A DNA stretch of 64,000 bases from DAISKN01 sp963716925 (GTDB lineage: Bacteria; Acidobacteriota; Vicinamibacteria; Marinacidobacterales; SMYC01). The translations under genes and the position numbers were made by a program. The DNA is taken from positions 372,001-436,000 of the forward strand of contig CAVQUX010000014.1 in NCBI GenBank assembly GCA_963716925.1, given 5' to 3'. Position 1 is the first letter of the stretch; every line of letters starts with the position of its first letter. Under the pieces are notes generated by a model. That model was given only the letters and a program-made list of their open reading frames with translations. It ran no database searches and was not told the origin of the DNA. Shown piece by piece: positions 8,346-16,313 of the stretch.

Positions 8346-9284
8346 ATGAGCCGACCCATCATCCTCGATTGCGACCCCGGCCAGGACGACGCCGTGGCCA
8401 TTCTCCTCGCGCTCGCCTCGACCGAGGAGATCCAGGTCCTCGGCATCACCACCGTGGCCGGGAACGTGCCGCTCGAAAAGACGCAGCGGAACGCGCGGCT
8501 CATGTGCGATCTGGCGGGAAGGAGGGACGTTCCGGTCTTCGCCGGTTGCTCGCGCCCCCTCCTGCGCCCGCTCTATACGGCGGAGTACGTGCATGGAAGG
8601 GAAGGCATCGACGGCGCCGAGATCCGGGAGCCCGCGACGCCGCTCGAGAAGACGCACGGGGTGGACTTCATCGTGGAGACGCTCCGAGCGAGCGACGACG
8701 ACTCGGTGACTCTGGTCCCCGTGGGACCGCTCACCAACATCGCTTCGGCACTGGTGAAAGCCCCGGAGCTCGCCTCCAAGGTTCGCGAGGTCGTCCTCAT
8801 GGGCGGAGCGATGCGAGAGGGGGGCAACACCACACCGTCGGCGGAGTTCAACATCTACGTCGACCCCCACGCGGCACACGTGGTCTTCGAGTGCGGCCGG
8901 CCGATTACGGTGATGGGCCTCGACGTGACCCATCAGGTCCTGGCGACTCCCCCGCGGGTCGGAAGAATCCGGGCCCTGGGAACGAGACCGGGCGAGACCG
9001 TCGCCTCGATGCTCCAGTTCTTCAACCGCTTCGACACGGAGAAGTACGGAAGCGAAGGAGCTCCACTTCACGATCCCTGCACCATCGCGTACCTGCTGAA
9101 GCCCGGTCTGTTCCAGGGCAAGCGGGTGCGCATCGACGTGGAGACCGGCTCCGAGCTCACCATGGGGGCGACCGCCGTCGATTTCTGGGGGGTGACGGGG
9201 AGGACGGCGAACGCCGTCTGGACGCACGGAGTCGACGCCGACGGATTCTTCGAGCTATTGACCGAAAGACTGGGAAGGCTCTAG
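8346..9284 (+). CDS. Ribonucleoside hydrolase, cytoplasmic (RihA/RihB-like)
   Basis: 312 residues with no signal peptide. It begins RPIILDCDPGQDDAVAI, the metal-binding DxDxxxDD signature, followed by VPVGPLTNIASAL, MGGAMREGGN, SAEFNIYVDPHAA and a late HDPC that provides the last metal Asp. The length matches the 310-320 residue family norm. It is divergent from the exported paralogue and 1 nt upstream of a phosphodiesterase lipoprotein gene, so the locus could degrade nucleotides to nucleosides outside the cytoplasm and bases plus ribose inside. Pyrimidine versus purine preference cannot be told. Confidence 0.9.
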   Translation: MSRPIILDCDPGQDDAVAILLALASTEEIQVLGITTVAGNVPLEKTQRNARLMCDLAGRRDVPVFAGCSRPLLRPLYTAEYVHGREGIDGAEIREPATPLEKTHGVDFIVETLRASDDDSVTLVPVGPLTNIASALVKAPELASKVREVVLMGGAMREGGNTTPSAEFNIYVDPHAAHVVFECGRPITVMGLDVTHQVLATPPRVGRIRALGTRPGETVASMLQFFNRFDTEKYGSEGAPLHDPCTIAYLLKPGLFQGKRVRIDVETGSELTMGATAVDFWGVTGRTANAVWTHGVDADGFFELLTERLGRL

Positions 9285-9285
9285 G

Positions 9286-10611
9286 GTGCGCGGGCCGGCC
9301 GCTCTCCTTCTGAGCGTCGCCCTCGGCATCTCCTGCAGAAGCTCCGAGCCCCCGATGAAGGTCGTGGTCCTCGGCTTCGACGGCGCCTCCTGGGACACGA
9401 TCGAGCCCTCGATCCGCGCGGGAAAGCTTCCCTTTCTCGAGCGGCTCCGGAGCGAGAGCGCCTGGGGTCCGCTCGAGACGTTCAAGCCGACGAAGTCCCC
9501 CGTCATCTGGACGAGCATCGCCACGGGGATGACGATGGAGAAACACGGCATCCTCGACTTCGTCTATCTGAAGGAGAACGATCTCCCGGTCCCCTTCGAC
9601 AACTCCGAGCGCCGCGAGCCCTCCATCTGGCAGATCCTCGATCATTTCGGAAAGCGCTCGGTCGTCGTCAACTGGTTCGTGACCTATCCTCCCGACCGAA
9701 TCGACGGAATCATGGTCTCGAACCGGTTTCGGCGGGCGCTCCTTCTCGGTCCCGAGCGGCGCGCACGGATGAGAGACTCCGTCCATCCTCCGGAGCTGTT
9801 CGACCGGCTCGCGCCGCTCCTGGACCTCGACTACGAGGAGGCGCGGCGGGAGCGAGAGCTCCCCGATCTCGGCGAGCTCTACCGCACGCTCCAGGCGAAG
9901 GAGTCGCTCGATGACGTCCCCGTGCTGAAGGATTACGGGGTCTACGTGGCTCAGGAGGCACTCATCGAGAACGTCGCCACGGACCTGTACCGAACCGAGA
10001 GGTTCGATTTCTTCGCGGCGTACTTCCGCCTGCCGGACATCGTCCAGCACGTGGCCCTTCGTCTCATCGCGCCCGAGAAGGTCGAGGAGACGCTCTCGCT
10101 GATGTCGGAAGGCAGGCTGTCCCCGGAAGAGCTCGATCGTTTCCAGGGAGAGATCTCCGCCGTGCTCCTGCCGTTCTATCGGTACATGGAGCGCATCCTC
10201 GAGAGCTTCCTCACCGCCCCGGGAAGCGAGAACACCCATTTCTTCCTCATCTCCGACCACGGGTTCACCCTCCACGCGGGCGGCTACGACCACTATCACA
10301 TCCCGGAGAGCGAGCCTCCGCCTCCCGGCCTCTTCTTGATGCGCGGCCCGCTGGCGCGCCCGGGTCGAACGACCACGATGAGCGTTTACGACGTCGCGCC
10401 GACGATCCTTCACCTCTTCGATCTGCCGGTGGGCAGCACCATGGACGGAAAGGCGGCGACGCATCTCATGGACCTGGAGCGGAGCGTTCGCTTCGAGCGC
10501 TACTCGCGGGAGCTCATGAAAACCGCGGCTCCGGGCCAGGATACGGAGCTCGACCGCGAGATACAGGAAAAGACGCTGCGCGAGCTCCGGTCGCTCGGGT
10601 ATATACCGTAG
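9286..10611 (+). CDS. Lipoprotein type I phosphodiesterase / nucleotide pyrophosphatase (alkaline phosphatase superfamily)
   Basis: 441 residues from GTG at 9286, one base after the nucleoside hydrolase stop. The leader LLLSVALGISC is a lipobox with Cys as the lipidated residue. The alkaline-phosphatase-superfamily metal sites are visible: GFDGASWDTIEP, the SPVIWTSIATG region with the nucleophile Thr/Ser, LISDHGFTLHAGGYDHYH, and a final His. The family cleaves phosphodiesters of nucleotides or other substrates. With the adjacent nucleoside hydrolases and ribokinase it could feed a salvage route, but phosphoglycan or phospholipid substrates are also possible. Confidence 0.8.
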   Translation: MRGPAALLLSVALGISCRSSEPPMKVVVLGFDGASWDTIEPSIRAGKLPFLERLRSESAWGPLETFKPTKSPVIWTSIATGMTMEKHGILDFVYLKENDLPVPFDNSERREPSIWQILDHFGKRSVVVNWFVTYPPDRIDGIMVSNRFRRALLLGPERRARMRDSVHPPELFDRLAPLLDLDYEEARRERELPDLGELYRTLQAKESLDDVPVLKDYGVYVAQEALIENVATDLYRTERFDFFAAYFRLPDIVQHVALRLIAPEKVEETLSLMSEGRLSPEELDRFQGEISAVLLPFYRYMERILESFLTAPGSENTHFFLISDHGFTLHAGGYDHYHIPESEPPPPGLFLMRGPLARPGRTTTMSVYDVAPTILHLFDLPVGSTMDGKAATHLMDLERSVRFERYSRELMKTAAPGQDTELDREIQEKTLRELRSLGYIP

Positions 10612-10708
10612 CGAGCTGGCCGAAGCGAAGCGTCTCGGATACGATCCGGGCGAGTTGTGGACCGGCACCGGCACCGGGCCGGGGTTTGGACCATGGAGAG
10701 CGAAGAAC

Positions 10709-10930
10709 ATGGAAACCCGCGAGCTGGGTTTGCTGCTCCTGGGCCTGGGCGCACTGCTGGCCGTCGCCGGCGTTCTGATCTACTGGGGAGGGCTCTCCTG
10801 GGTCGGACGCCTTCCGGGGGACATCCGCTACGAGAGCGAATCGACCCGGGTGTTCATTCCCATCACCTCGATGGTCCTGCTCTCGATCCTCCTGACGCTC
10901 CTGCTCAACGTCGTCCGGCGTTTTCTCTGA
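10709..10930 (+). CDS. DUF2905 small inner-membrane protein
   Basis: 73 residues with two membrane helices (LGLLLLGLGALLAVAGVLIYW and FIPITSMVLLSILLTLLLNVV) joined by the conserved GRLPGDIRYE loop that defines DUF2905. Function unknown. The ATG at 10709 follows GAAGAAC; the upstream codons are not part of the family. The 3' end overlaps the convergent FHA-EAL gene by 26 bp. Confidence 0.85.
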   Translation: METRELGLLLLGLGALLAVAGVLIYWGGLSWVGRLPGDIRYESESTRVFIPITSMVLLSILLTLLLNVVRRFL

Positions 10931-12053
10931 TGCCGGCGAGGGGAAGGGGCTGGCCGAAGAGATAGCCCTGCGCCAGCGTGAAGCCCGCGGAGGAACAGAC
11001 GGAAGCTTCGGTCTCGGTCTCGATGCCTTCCGCGATCGGAACCGCGCTCACTTCGCGCGCCGCGGCCATCAGCATCGCCAGGAGGCGCCGCTTCGATGGC
11101 GGCGCCTTGACGATGTCCTTGACCATGCTGATGTCGAACTTCAGATAATGGGGAGGCACCTCGGCGAGCTGCAGGATGCGCTCACCGAGGCCGAAGTCGT
11201 CGAGCGCGAGGCGCATTCCCAGCGAGTCGAGATCGCGCTTCAGCTCGGCGATGACCTTGGGCTCGGCGAGAGCGCCTTCGTGGATCTCGATCGCGAGATG
11301 GAGGTCGGGGCCGATCTCGCGCAGCCCCCGCAGGGATTCCATGAGCTCCGGCTTTCCCAGCTCGGAGGGGTGGGTGTTGAGAAACAGCAGAGGAAGATCC
11401 GCCCCGGCCGCGACCAGGAGCTCCACCGAGCGGCGTCGGAAGAGCCGGGAGAGCTCGGCCGCGCGATCCACCGTCTCCGCGATCCGGAACAGATCCTTCG
11501 GGCTCGAGGGGAGCTCGGGATGCGTGCCGCGCCCGAGAACCTCGTACGCCTCGACCGCGGCGCCGGGGAGGGAGACGATCGGCTGGAATACCGGCGCCGT
11601 GAGGCCCTGCTCCAGGAGCTCCGCGAGCTGCCGGGTTCCTCCCACGAACTGCTGGGGGAGCTCCAATCGATCCAGGGCGAGGGTTCCTCTCTCGAGAGTG
11701 GTCTCGTCGCCGACTCGGCTTTCGCCCGATTGCCGGCCCACGCGAAACTCGAACTCCGCGAAATGAAGGATGTCGCCTTCGTGGAGCAGCGCGCCTTTCA
11801 CCCGCTTGCGGTTGACGAAGGTGCCGTTGGTGCTGTCGAGATCGCGGAGCTTGAGCTCCTCACCCTCGCAGTAGATCTCGGCGTGCCGCTTGGAGACCGA
11901 CTGGAAGGGCAGGGTGAGATCGAGACCGACGATCCTCCCGATGCGGAAGGGAACGTTCACGATGGGAATCCGTTGGAGGCTCTTGCCTCCGTCGACGAGG
12001 CTTTCCAGGCACCATCGGGCCAGGCTGGCTTCGCGAGATTGGGGCTCTGACAT
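10905..12053 (-). CDS. FHA domain fused to EAL (c-di-GMP phosphodiesterase-type) domain
   Basis: 382 residues. The FHA domain (about residues 25-105) shows FRIGR, SVSKRHAEIY and DLDSTNGTFVNRKRV, the phosphothreonine-binding set. The EAL domain (about 140-375) has YEVLGRG in place of EALxR, the Asn of LFLNTHPSEL, Glu of LAIEIHE, DDFGLGE, the Lys/Asp of YLKFDISM, EGIETETEA and QGYLFGQP, so all metal-binding acidic residues seem present and it may be active. No signal peptide or membrane helix. It probably connects Ser/Thr kinase phosphorylation to c-di-GMP turnover. The ATG at 12053 was chosen because the open frame further upstream is antisense to the next gene. Confidence 0.85.
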   Translation of the reverse strand: MSEPQSREASLARWCLESLVDGGKSLQRIPIVNVPFRIGRIVGLDLTLPFQSVSKRHAEIYCEGEELKLRDLDSTNGTFVNRKRVKGALLHEGDILHFAEFEFRVGRQSGESRVGDETTLERGTLALDRLELPQQFVGGTRQLAELLEQGLTAPVFQPIVSLPGAAVEAYEVLGRGTHPELPSSPKDLFRIAETVDRAAELSRLFRRRSVELLVAAGADLPLLFLNTHPSELGKPELMESLRGLREIGPDLHLAIEIHEGALAEPKVIAELKRDLDSLGMRLALDDFGLGERILQLAEVPPHYLKFDISMVKDIVKAPPSKRRLLAMLMAAAREVSAVPIAEGIETETEASVCSSAGFTLAQGYLFGQPLPLAGIRENAGRR

Positions 12054-12251
12054 TCCAGTCGAATCCGTCCACCAGGGCCAGGCCACCCTCAGGTTTCCCG
12101 GCCCACGTCGGGGTAACGCTTGTTGGGACCTCATTAGTATGCCGGATTGATGAGGCCGGGATCCAGCCCCCCTTCGACGGCTCGATTGCCTCGTTTCTGC
12201 GTTTGTGAAATGATGGGCGGCGCCGCTCTCGTTTCCGCCCCCCTTCAAAAA

Positions 12252-13271
12252 ATGCGCTGTTCCGCCGCGCTCCTGTTTCTTCTCACCATCGCCTGCGAAC
12301 GGGAGCTTCCTCAGGGCGAGCTCATCGAAGGCGAGTCCGCGGGCGCGACGTTCCTCGTCCGGCTCGCCGAGAGACTTCCCGGTAACGAGCGCGCGGACGT
12401 CGAAGGGATCGTCGGCGACGCTCTGGAAAGGGTGAGGTCGAAGGTTTCCGCCGACCTTCCGGAGTCCGATCTCTCGCGCCTCCAGACCGCCGACGCCGGC
12501 GTCGAGGTCCCGGTCTCGGTCGAGACCTTCGAGGTCCTGCGGGAAGCGGTGCGGGTGAGCGATCTGACGGGAGGGGCGTTCGACGTCACCGGGGCGCCCT
12601 TGGCTCGACTGTGGGGGTTCGGGCCCGGCGGCCACACGAGCACGGCTCCGCCGGCCGAGAACGAGATCGAGCGAGAGCGCGCCCGCGTCGGGTTCCGGAA
12701 TCTGGAGCTCGACGACGATTCCATGACCGTCACGAAGCGCATCGCTTCGCTCGAGATCGACCTCTCGGATCTCGCCACCGGCTACGCCCTCGACCTCGCG
12801 GCGGCGGCGCTCGAGGAGCGCGGTTACAGGAACTACATGATCGAATCCGGGTCCGAAGTACGCACTCGCGGAAAGGACGCCGCGGGAGAGCCGTGGCGGG
12901 TCTCCATCGTGAAGCCCGGGCCGGGAGGCGGGGAGATCCAGAGAAACGTTCCGCTCAGCGGCTTCTCCATGGCGACCTCCGGTGACTACCGCGGCGCCGA
13001 TGATGCCGACGCCCTCGCCGGGAAGCTCCACGCGCATCTCGTCGATCCGCGCACGGGTCGCCCTCTCGATCACGGGCTGCAGTCGGTGAGCGTCCTCGGG
13101 GAGACCTGCCTGACGGCCCGCGCGCTCGCGACCGGTCTCCTGGTGCTGGGGCCCGAGGAAGGATTTCGTCTCGCGGCCGCCGAGGAGATCGCGGCTTTGT
13201 TCCTCGTCCGCTCGAAAACCGGTTCGCTCGAGGAGCGAGCGACCCCCGACTTCGCCGAGCTGTTCTTTTAA
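12252..13271 (+). CDS. apbE: FAD:protein FMN transferase (ApbE), lipoprotein form
   Basis: 339 residues from the ATG that begins MRCSAALLFLLTIAC, a lipoprotein signal with Cys at residue 15. ApbE covalently flavinylates target proteins, for example NqrB/C and RnfG/D, in the periplasm. Matching segments are GAFDVTGAPLARLWGFG, LEIDLSDLATGYALD (the Mg/FAD-binding region), YMIESGSEVRTRG, and HLVDPRTGRPLDHGLQSVSV with a late active-site Asp/Thr cluster. An upstream ATG in the same frame would only lengthen the leader. No obvious flavinylation target is in the window. Confidence 0.9.
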   Translation: MRCSAALLFLLTIACERELPQGELIEGESAGATFLVRLAERLPGNERADVEGIVGDALERVRSKVSADLPESDLSRLQTADAGVEVPVSVETFEVLREAVRVSDLTGGAFDVTGAPLARLWGFGPGGHTSTAPPAENEIERERARVGFRNLELDDDSMTVTKRIASLEIDLSDLATGYALDLAAAALEERGYRNYMIESGSEVRTRGKDAAGEPWRVSIVKPGPGGGEIQRNVPLSGFSMATSGDYRGADDADALAGKLHAHLVDPRTGRPLDHGLQSVSVLGETCLTARALATGLLVLGPEEGFRLAAAEEIAALFLVRSKTGSLEERATPDFAELFF

Positions 13272-13386
13272 AGCGCGAATCCGGCGCGGGCCCGCAGGCC
13301 CCCTCCTCGAGCAGAGCTTCAGCCCGAGCGCAGCGAGTCCCGAAGCGAGCGCCGCGGGGTGGACTGCCCACCGCATTGAGTAAAGA

Positions 13387-13442
13387 GCGAGGCGAGCAGC
13401 GGGCCCGGAGGGCCCCTTCCTCCCCGCGCGAGGAGCGCGGGG
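13387..13442. repeat. GC-rich palindromic intergenic repeat (copy 1)
   Basis: Contains the palindrome GGGCCC-GGA-GGGCCC followed by a second hairpin made from CCCCGCGC...GCGCGGGG. The reverse complement of the last 40 or so bases matches the element at 59531-59565. The same palindrome type occurs at 21038 and 21096. It lies between apbE and the TPR-zincin gene and is likely a REP-like dispersed element. Confidence 0.6.
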
Positions 13443-13457
13443 ATTCAAGGGATGAAG

Positions 13458-13463
13458 TATGCT
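13458..13463 (+). promoter_or_regulatory. -10-like TATGCT for the TPR-zincin gene
   Basis: TATGCT lies 30 nt before the ATG at 13494 and just inside an alternative upstream ATG (13452). It argues for 13494 as the true start. Confidence 0.35.
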
Positions 13464-13493
13464 GACGGATTCGACGCCGGAAGCGCAGGGACC

Positions 13494-14495
13494 ATGGCCG
13501 ACGAAACCAACGCCGCCAGCCACATGGAGCGTGTCCACGAGCTGCTCGAGGAGGGGAGCCTCGACGAGGCCCTCGAGGACGCCGAGAGCCTCGCGGCGCA
13601 GGAGCCCGGGTCCGCCGAGGCCCACTGCCTCGTCGGAGTGGTCCGGGCCCAGCGGGGGGAAGTCGAGGCGGCGCTTTCCTCGCTCGAGCGGGCTCTGGTC
13701 CTCGACCCGAACCTGACGTCGGCCAGGCTAGAGAAGGCCCGCGTGCTCTACGACGAGGCTCGATTCGAGGACGTCATCGAGTCGCTGAGGGACGAACGCT
13801 CCGTCGAAGCCCTCTACCTCGCGGCCTCGGCCCTCTACGAGCTCGGGGAGCACGAGGAAGCGGCTGAGGTTTGCGATCGGGCGCTCGCAATCGAGGAGCT
13901 TCCCGAGCTCCGCCACCTGGAGGCGCTTCTCCGGCTGCAGGGCGCGGACCCGGAGGAAGCCCTGGCCGCGGCACGGCGCTCGATCGAGCTCGATCCCGAG
14001 CTGGCGGAGGGGCATCACGCCCTCGGGCTCTCCTACACCCAGCTCGGCCGGATGGAGGAAGCGGACGCCGCCTTCGCCCGCGCCGCGGAGCTGGACCCCG
14101 AGTCGTACTTCCGGCCGTTCCGTCTGGGCGCGGAAGACTTCGACGAGGTGGTGGACGAGGCCCTGGCCGAGCTCCCGGAGGAGTTCGAGAGCTACCTGGA
14201 CAACGTGGAGGTCGCGATCGAGGACGTCCCCGCCGCCGCGCTCCTGAAGGAAGGACTCGAGTTCGATCTCCTCGGCTTGTACCAGGGCGGCACGATTCAG
14301 TCGGAGGCCTGGGACTTCCCCGACAGGGTTCTCCTGTTCCAGCGCAACCTCGAGAACATTTCGCCGACCCGGGAGAACCTCATCGAGGAGATCCGCGACA
14401 CCGTCTACCACGAGATCGGACATCACATGGGGATGGACGAAGATCAGGTTCGCGAGGCGGAAGAGGGAGGCGAGGACGAAGACGGGCTGGAATAA
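13494..14495 (+). CDS. TPR protein fused to a minimal zincin (metallopeptidase-family) domain
   Basis: 333 residues with no signal peptide. Residues 10-210 are about six tetratricopeptide helical pairs, e.g. ALSSLERALVLDPNLTSARLEKA and HHALGLSYTQLGRMEEADAAF. The C-terminal 110 residues form a minimal zincin with HEIGHHMGMDED (Zn site HExxH at about residue 306), preceded by a segment typical of this family (LLGLYQG, PDRVLLFQRNLE). Minimal zincins are usually 110-130 residue stand-alone proteins of unknown role; the TPR fusion is unusual. The C-terminal tail is strongly acidic. Confidence 0.8.
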   Translation: MADETNAASHMERVHELLEEGSLDEALEDAESLAAQEPGSAEAHCLVGVVRAQRGEVEAALSSLERALVLDPNLTSARLEKARVLYDEARFEDVIESLRDERSVEALYLAASALYELGEHEEAAEVCDRALAIEELPELRHLEALLRLQGADPEEALAAARRSIELDPELAEGHHALGLSYTQLGRMEEADAAFARAAELDPESYFRPFRLGAEDFDEVVDEALAELPEEFESYLDNVEVAIEDVPAAALLKEGLEFDLLGLYQGGTIQSEAWDFPDRVLLFQRNLENISPTRENLIEEIRDTVYHEIGHHMGMDEDQVREAEEGGEDEDGLE

Positions 14496-15071
14496 TCAGT
14501 CCGAGACCAGGAGGGTGAACGGATTGACCGGAGTCCCGGCGAAGCAGCCGCCGTCGCCCGCCACGTCGTAGGCGGCGAAGTGCAGGTGCGGGGCGTCCTC
14601 GCTCGCGTTTCCCGTCGTTCCCACGAAGCCCAGTACGTCCCCGCGGGAAACCCGCGCGCCTTGCTCGATTCCGAAGGCGTACCGCGCCAGGTGGCCGTAG
14701 TAGTAGCAGCGGCGGGAAGCCCTGTCGATCAGGTAGATGCCAATCCCGCCGCGCTCGCTCTCGAGAAGACGATGGATGACGCCGTCGTCCGAAGCGACGA
14801 CCGGGGTTCCCCAGGGGGCTTCGATATCGATGGCGCCGTGCCGGCGAAAGAAATCGCGTCGATCGGAGAAGCTGTCCCGGAGCTCGTCCCGGCTCACTCC
14901 CCGCACCGGGAGCAGAATCGAGCTTCGCCCGTCGGCCCGGTCGGCGGGGTCGGAAACCTCGGAGCGAAAAGCGAGTAGCACCAGGGCGCAAGCGTTCAGG
15001 AAGAAGAAGAGCCGCAAGAGAAGAGGCGCGAGGCCCTCTTCAGGCTCGACATCGTCGGCGCGGTGCCGCAC
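14496..15071 (-). CDS. M23 family metallopeptidase (LytM-type), membrane-anchored
   Basis: 191 residues, GTG start behind a GGAGGTGG ribosome-binding site. One N-terminal membrane segment (LLLRLFFFLNACALVLLAF), then the LytM fold: RRHGAIDIEAPWGTPV carries the first Zn His and Asp, YYYGHLARY follows, and APHLHFAAY carries the HxH motif. It probably cleaves peptidoglycan cross-links or acts as an amidase activator; all zinc ligands are present. It abuts the TPR-zincin gene tail to tail (14495/14496). A TAGAAT box at 15106-15111 on this strand may be the promoter. Confidence 0.85.
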   Translation of the reverse strand: MRHRADDVEPEEGLAPLLLRLFFFLNACALVLLAFRSEVSDPADRADGRSSILLPVRGVSRDELRDSFSDRRDFFRRHGAIDIEAPWGTPVVASDDGVIHRLLESERGGIGIYLIDRASRRCYYYGHLARYAFGIEQGARVSRGDVLGFVGTTGNASEDAPHLHFAAYDVAGDGGCFAGTPVNPFTLLVSD

Positions 15072-15105
15072 ACCACCTCCGCAGGATTGGAAACGTTACT
15101 CTTCT

Positions 15106-15111
15106 ATTCTA
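15106..15111 (-). promoter_or_regulatory. -10-like TAGAAT for the M23 gene
   Basis: Reverse-strand TAGAAT, 34 nt before the GTG start; the leader includes GGAGGTGG. It is paired back to back with the forward TAGAAT at 15145. Confidence 0.4.
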
Positions 15112-15144
15112 GCTCGACCCGTGCCGAGCTCCAATGACCGGGGT

Positions 15145-15150
15145 TAGAAT
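15145..15150 (+). promoter_or_regulatory. -10-like TAGAAT for the small ORF/hydrolase pair
   Basis: TAGAAT is followed 21 nt later by the ATG of a 38-codon ORF, with an AGAGAG purine run in between. It faces the divergent M23 promoter. Confidence 0.45.
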
Positions 15151-15171
15151 GCGGTCACTTCAAGAGAGACC

Positions 15172-15288
15172 ATGCACGACTTCTCTTTTCCCCCTGTTCG
15201 GGACTTCGAAAGCCGCGCGCGGTCGTTCGAGGCGGTGGGCCGGGTGACCCGGGTCGACCCGCTCGAGGCCTCGAGAGCCGAGCGGTGA
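15172..15288 (+). CDS. Small ORF (38 codons) translationally coupled to the alpha/beta hydrolase
   Basis: Reads MHDFSFPPVRDFESRARS... and ends GLU-ARG-stop, with the TGA overlapping the GTG start of the next gene (GTGA at 15285-15288). It has a -10 box and a purine-rich ribosome-binding site. No family recognised, hydrophilic, no signal. It may be a leader peptide, a conserved small protein, or just the 5' coupling device for the hydrolase. Confidence is limited by its length. Confidence 0.45.
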   Translation: MHDFSFPPVRDFESRARSFEAVGRVTRVDPLEASRAER

Positions 15289-16313
15289 ATCCCTGGCTCG
15301 CCCTCGCGGGCTTTCCGGCCGCGGCCGCTCTCGGGGCGCTCGCGCAGAGCGTGCTGTGCCGCCGGGAAAAACGCCGTCTTCCACCGCCGGGCATCCGGGT
15401 CGACGCCTCCGGGCTCGAGCTTCACTTCCAGGTGAGCGGCGAGGGAGAGCCGGTGGTGGTCCTCGATTCCGCGCTCGCCGGCACGTCTCTGAGCTGGTCT
15501 GAAGTCCAACCGCGGGTCGCGGTCTTCGCCCGGGTCGCGAGCTACGATCGCGGCGGATTCGGCTGGAGCGATCCCTCGCCCGAGCCGCGGCGCGTCGACT
15601 GCCTGGTCTCCGAGCTCCGCAGCGGTTTGAAGGCGCTTTCTCTCGAGCCGCCTTACGTTCTCGTGGGTCACTCGTACGGCGGTTTCGTGATGAAGTGGTT
15701 CGCCTCGCGGCATCCCGAGGAAGTGGCGGGACTGGTGCTCGTCGACGTGCCTCACCCACGGAAATGGGTTGCGCCGACGGAAGCGGAGCTGAGGCGCCTC
15801 GAGCGCGGAGCGCGGAGCGCGCGCGTCGCCGGTCTTCTGGCTCACTTCGGGGTCATGCGTCTCCTTTTTCGTTTCGCCGGGCCCGGTCGACTCGAGAACC
15901 TATCCGGTCTCCTCTCGAAGCTCCCCGCGTCGCACCGAGCCGCGATTCGCAGCTTCTGGGTACGGCCCTTCACTCTCCGCGCGCTCTCGAGCCTCATCGA
16001 GGAAGCCCCGCGGAGCGCGATCCTGGTGGACGGCGCCACGGGTTCTCTGGGCGATCGACCGCTCGCGGTTCTGACGGCGTCGGGCCCGTCGCCCGAGAGG
16101 ATCCGGGATCAGGAGGAGGAGGCGAGGCGGAGCCGGCGATCGCGGCATATCGTCGCCAGGAGGAGCGGGCATTGGATACCGATCGACGAGCCGGAGCTCG
16201 TCGTCGACGCCATTCGCGAAGTCACAGCCGAGGCGCGTCGGGTCCGCGCGAGCGGCGGATTCCCAGGAGCGGAAGAAGAGCGAGGAGCACGAGCCACTCG
16301 GAGTGCTCCATGA
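15285..16313 (+). CDS. Alpha/beta hydrolase with N-terminal membrane anchor
   Basis: 342 residues from GTG. A hydrophobic N-terminus (WLALAGFPAAAALGALAQSVL) is followed by an alpha/beta hydrolase core: oxyanion region VVVLDSALAG, DRGGFGWSDPSP, the nucleophile elbow GHSYGG (Ser about residue 130), and a late His in SGHWIPIDEPELV. This is the haloperoxidase/epoxide-hydrolase-like subgroup; the substrate is unknown. Its last 92 bp overlap the antisense glycine-pentad gene. Confidence 0.8.
   Translation: MNPWLALAGFPAAAALGALAQSVLCRREKRRLPPPGIRVDASGLELHFQVSGEGEPVVVLDSALAGTSLSWSEVQPRVAVFARVASYDRGGFGWSDPSPEPRRVDCLVSELRSGLKALSLEPPYVLVGHSYGGFVMKWFASRHPEEVAGLVLVDVPHPRKWVAPTEAELRRLERGARSARVAGLLAHFGVMRLLFRFAGPGRLENLSGLLSKLPASHRAAIRSFWVRPFTLRALSSLIEEAPRSAILVDGATGSLGDRPLAVLTASGPSPERIRDQEEEARRSRRSRHIVARRSGHWIPIDEPELVVDAIREVTAEARRVRASGGFPGAEEERGARATRSAP

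Noticed and set aside
12054..13625. Long reverse-strand extension of the FHA-EAL frame, covering apbE
   Set aside because: It is antisense to a well-supported ApbE gene and has no homology; such shadows are expected at high GC3.
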